DNA of 64,000 nt from Lumnitzera littorea (Eukaryota > Streptophyta > Magnoliopsida > Myrtales > Combretaceae). The notes below the pieces were generated by a model. That model was not told the DNA's origin. It ran no database searches and worked only from the letters and a program-made list of their open reading frames with translations. Location: positions 86,616,885-86,680,884 of the forward strand of contig JAMXBB010000007.1 of assembly GCA_024138015.1 (NCBI GenBank). Direction: 5' to 3'. The stretch's first letter is position 1. Each line of letters opens with the position of its first letter. A program made the translations under genes and the position numbers. Positions 60,218-64,000 of the stretch are shown here, piece by piece.

Positions 60218-60972
60218 TAGACCTGAGTAAGGACCGGTTTCAAATTATGAACCGACCTAGGCAGGCCTTAGACCGGCCCCACCCGAAAGTAGGTGAGTCG
60301 AACCGCTTGAACTGACAACTCGCGAACCATCGGACTAATCCGCCATTGAACTAGTGAATCGGTTTGGTCGATTCATCCCCCTTAAAAAAAGAGAGAGAGA
60401 GAAAGAGAAAAAGAGAGATCATTAAATCGAAAAAAATAATTTGATAATATCTAATAAGTTATTACATACTAAAACTATTTTATTTACAATGGTGAATAAC
60501 AATTTTTTTAATAATAATATCATTAAACTAATAATAGATAACTAATCAAAAGTTAATTATGTATTAAGGATAGATAGAAAATTTAATTTTAGTTAATATA
60601 AATCTCTTTTGTAGAATTTATTAAATATTAAGGACTTGAATATGAGAAAAAAAAAATAAATAAATTAGAATTATATTAAGTCGGAAATTAATAAAAAAAT
60701 TATAAATTATTAATGAATTAATATACTTAAAAAAAAAGATAAAAGAAGTTATATTATTAAAAATTATTAATATATTAAAAAATAAATTAATAAAATTAAT
60801 AAAAAAAATTAAATATTAAAAAAAAATAATCTAAAGATCTTAAGCTGACCTTCGAACCGTTGAGCCTAGTAAACCGGTCTAGAACCGCCAGCTTGCGAGT
60901 TAGTATGATTCATTGTATCATCGACCTGTGAACCGATGGTTCAGGATCGATTCTAAACCATACTCAAGTTTA
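60218..60972. mobile_element. hAT-like non-autonomous DNA transposon, copy 1 (755 bp)
   Basis: Terminal inverted repeats TAGACCTGAGTAAGG (left) and TAAACTTGAGTATGG (right end, reversed). Flanking 8-bp duplications GGTTTGGT (60210-60217) and GGTCCGGT (60973-60980) differ by two T/C changes. The 8-bp duplication suggests the hAT superfamily. GC-richer ends with CCGGT/GAACC motifs surround a very AT-rich core with a GAGAGA tract. No transposase. Confidence 0.8.
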
Positions 60973-62542
60973 GGTCCGGTATTAAGAACTTAATAAAAGA
61001 AGGTTTTAGTGGTTTGAGTGTAAGATAAGTTATTCCTTCTAATGGAAGCATGCAAGTAACAGACTTCATCAGGCAATAGAGATAGATCATTGAAAGCCTG
61101 GAGGGGATTGCTTTGGCAATGGATTAAAAATCTCGTATAAGATTCCACTAATGCGTTAGGTTTTTTCCTAAGAAAACACTAGGGTCAATCCAGCTTTGGC
61201 CATATAAAGTAGATACCATCATAATTTAACCTCTGAAATTAATTTAGTGCAAAAGTATCGAATTTTAGTAAAGCAAAATGGAAATGAAAACACCTTATAC
61301 ATTGGCCTTTTGTTTTATAACCAAATGACTCCTAAGAGAGGATCGTATTTTTAAGATTTTTGAGTTAATTCTCATTTATGCTAGCCTTATAACTATTCTA
61401 TTAGAAAGTGATAATCCAATGAGAGCATGCTACTGGCTTCCTTTCGTAATTACAACAAAAGTAATTTTCATAGATCTTTTGATATAGGGGGAAAATATAA
61501 TCTAAATATGGTCCAATTTTTCATCTATAGACCCAAATATTCTTTATATTAAAGAATTAATAAAAATAGGATCAAGAAATAGGTACAATTGAATGTATCT
61601 TTCTTTCCACTTCGAGTATGATTATATTAAACAGTGGAACTATATAGTATGGCCAGTGAGAATATGTAATTTGTATGATTTTGTTGGTCTTTTGTTATAT
61701 GACAATTTTGATGAGAAAGAGAATCTTCTACGATTAATGCATAAGGATAAAACCTAACCGCTTCGGAGATAATAACCTTGAAGTTGAAGTTACTTATCAT
61801 GCGAGAAGAAAACAAACGAGAATATCCAACAGCAGAGTAATCACTTGACGGAGTCTCATGTGCCCACGGGCTTGTCCCTTTGTAAGCGAAATCTACAAGT
61901 CATTGTCTTCGTCATCTATTCTAAACTACTGATCATTAATCATATTAGATCACATAAGAAAATATGTATAATGTAGAAAATTATCGTGTGAAGTTTAGTC
62001 CAACACATATTTGATTTAATTTATATATTCTCGTGGACTATTTTGATTCTTCCATCAGCTTGTGCCTTAGTTTAGTATATTCTATATAGTTTCTAGCTAC
62101 TATAACCCAAAGAAAGCTAGGAACTGAATAGTATTCAACGGATACGAAAGAAAATGGCATTCGACTTTGGAAAAGAGAATGGCATTTATTTGTTTTTAAA
62201 TAAAAAGATAAACTTCATTTAACCAAATATGCCCCAAAGCTGTGGTCATTCTACTAATATACTCCTCTATTTTATTTATTTATTTATTTTCCTCTTTAAA
62301 AGAGTTGTTCTCTGCATAACTCTATTAATAGCCATTATCCAAGCTGCCACTTTACTCCAATTTGGTGCACCGACCGTAATATCCAAAAATATGCCAGCTC
62401 ATCTCCCATATGAGTAAATATGCCTGTTCAAATACTTTTAGGTTAGTGCAAATTCTTTTGTGAAAGCAGTTACCAAATGATAGAATTATCCACTCATTCT
62501 AAGTTCTTAGTGATGGCATAAAAATTGAACTATTATTATACT
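60973..62542. other. Spacer between the two hAT-like elements; nothing recognised
   Basis: Mixed sequence with short unsupported frames (61627-61815 on the minus strand, 62229-62417 on the plus strand). Confidence 0.5.
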
Positions 62543-63289
62543 TAGATTTGGGTAAAGGTCGGTTCCGACTCGAAAGTAGGAGTGACGAACCATCCTAGCG
62601 AATCACTGGGCTTTAAAGGTCTAGACAGTTCAAAAGAACGGAACCATTTGAATCAATGGATCGTGAAACACCAAACCAACCTGCCATTGAACCGATGGGT
62701 TGACTCAGCCGATTCATTCTCTTAAAAAAAAAAAAAGAAAGAGAAAAAGAAAAGAGAGATCATTAAGTCGAAAAAAATAATTTGATAATATTTAGTAAGT
62801 TATTGTATATCAAAACTATTTTATTTACGATAATAAATGATAATTTTTTTAACAATAATATTATCAAACTAATAAAAAATAACTAATCATAAGTCAATTA
62901 TGTGTTAGAGATAGATAAAAAATTCAATTTTAGTTAATGTAAGTTCTTTTTATAAAACTTATCAAATATTAAAAACTTGAATATGAGAAAAAAATAAAAT
63001 TTGAGGAAAAATAAATAAAAAAGTTGAAATTGTATTAAGTCGGAAATTAATAAAAAAAAGTATAAATTATTAATGAATTAATACACTAAAAAATAAGAGA
63101 AAGGAAATCATATTATTAAAAATTATTAATATATTAAAAAATAAATTAATAAAATATTAAAAAAAAAAAAAAGATTTAAGGATCTTGAACTAGCTTAGAA
63201 TTATTAGCTTACAAGCTGATTACGGTTCACCATATCACTGATCCGTAAACCAACGATTTACGGCTGATCCCGAACCATGCCTAGATTTA
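62543..63289. mobile_element. hAT-like non-autonomous DNA transposon, copy 2 (747 bp)
   Basis: It aligns with copy 1 in the same orientation, most clearly across the core (GAGAGATCATTAA-TCGAAAAAAATAA, TTGATAATAT, AATTCAATTTTAGTTAAT, TTAAGTCGGAAATTAATAAA). Termini are TAGATTTGGGTAAAGG and, reversed, TAAATCTAGGCATGG. Flanking 8-mers ATTATACT (62535-62542) and ACTATAAT (63290-63297) match at 6 of 8. Confidence 0.8.
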
Positions 63290-63297
63290 ACTATAAT

Positions 63298-64000
63298 TAT
63301 GATTTCGTGACGGTTACGATCGAAAAAAGTTAATAAATTGAGCTAAACCTAAAATTGAAGGTTTGTCCAAAACAAGCATTAAGGAATTATATGTTATTTT
63401 CTCCTATCTTTTATAGTTGAGCAGTTTTTCGCATCGAGATTCCAATGGTGGAGTGGGAGGTCTAAGTAGAAAGCTAGAGAAAAGAACGATATTAAAGAAT
63501 TGCTTATTGGTTGTAATGTTAATCTTATGGAGGGAACGAAATCAACGAAAAAAAAAAATTATTAATCAAAACGTAAAAGTTTTGTATTTATATAATTTAA
63601 ATAAGATGAGTAAATATAATCCACATTTCACAATCAAAATTATAAATACCGGAAATTCTTTTACTTGTTATAATTTCTTTCATTTGTACTTTCAGTTTCA
63701 AAATTTTAAATCAAGTTAAAAGATTTGAGATATCTTGTTACGTGAAGCGTAAACTTTGATGGGTCTTTTTTAAAATTAAAATTGCTTTCCAACTACCACC
63801 TTTGTATAAACACAAATAAAATAGTACAATAATAGATGATCGTTTTTTTTCTCCACCTCATTACTTCAAGATTAGAATCTTATTAAAACTTTTACAATGG
63901 ACTTCTTTTCCAATTCAATTATTTCAAAAAATATACATTCGTACACGCAGGCGTGCACGTGCACAAATACATATATATGTATATATATATATAGCAAAGC
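63298..64000. other. Intergenic DNA ending in a TA/CA microsatellite
   Basis: A frame at 63417-63719 opens without an ATG and has no recognisable match. The window ends in alternating purine-pyrimidine sequence (63940-63993: GTGCACGTGCACA then TATATGTATATATA). Confidence 0.5.

Noticed and set aside
63417..63719. Frame of 100 codons near the window end
   Set aside because: It opens at TTG, has no recognised motif, and turns into AT-driven composition; a gene is not supported.

Overview
This window is nuclear DNA from a flowering plant, most likely a eudicot. The evidence is one 15-coding-exon gene closely resembling Arabidopsis At5g35200 (recognised from memory) and a set of plant retroelements: Ty3/gypsy, Ty1/copia and LINE. 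The rest is AT-rich and, apart from retroelement remnants, essentially non-coding. I could not fix the species.

Layout. Positions 113-5091 (minus strand) hold the only intact host gene, an ANTH-domain clathrin assembly protein (AP180/CALM type, 555 aa) with an intron in its 5' leader and a CT-rich leader tract. Around 6.6-7.5 kb is the decayed 3' end of a LINE on the plus strand, and 8.2-11.05 kb is a longer decayed LINE on the minus strand interrupted by a gypsy-family LTR fragment. From 11.6 to 35.3 kb lies a nest of retrotransposons. The outer layer is a Tat/Ogre-like element with two LTRs of about 2.3 kb, a mutated primer-binding site, an extra ORF1 and a gag, but no pol that I can find. 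Its gag is split by a decayed Ty3/gypsy element (16764-24227) with a perfect AATCA target duplication. The 3' LTR of that gypsy element is itself split by an 826-bp solo LTR. A further LTR of the same gypsy family, also interrupted, lies at 26.6-32.3 kb.

From 35.3 to 49.6 kb the DNA is AT-rich intergenic sequence with a small terminal-inverted-repeat element (37.35 kb), a pair of 'cgaacc'-rich segments (39.4-40.2 kb), a fold-back element (42.4-42.9 kb), short tandem duplications (43.5-44.0 kb) and a cluster of small palindromes (48.2-48.4 kb). A structurally complete but coding-dead Ty1/copia element lies on the minus strand at 49592-54601, with 263-bp LTRs and clear priming sites. The last 9 kb has a possible solo LTR (56.1-58.6 kb) and two related hAT-like non-autonomous elements (60218-60972 and 62543-63289), each with a degenerate 8-bp target duplication.

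The elements do not form a functional pathway; the region records successive insertions. Order can be read from nesting: an older repeat, then the Tat/Ogre-like element, then the gypsy element, then a solo LTR. Nearly all retroelement stops that I examined are one C>T or G>A change from Gln or Trp codons, as expected from decay of methylated DNA. I saw no new enzymatic or defence system. The item most relevant to a working protein is the clathrin assembly protein, where the first Lys of the predicted phosphoinositide-binding motif is Asn.
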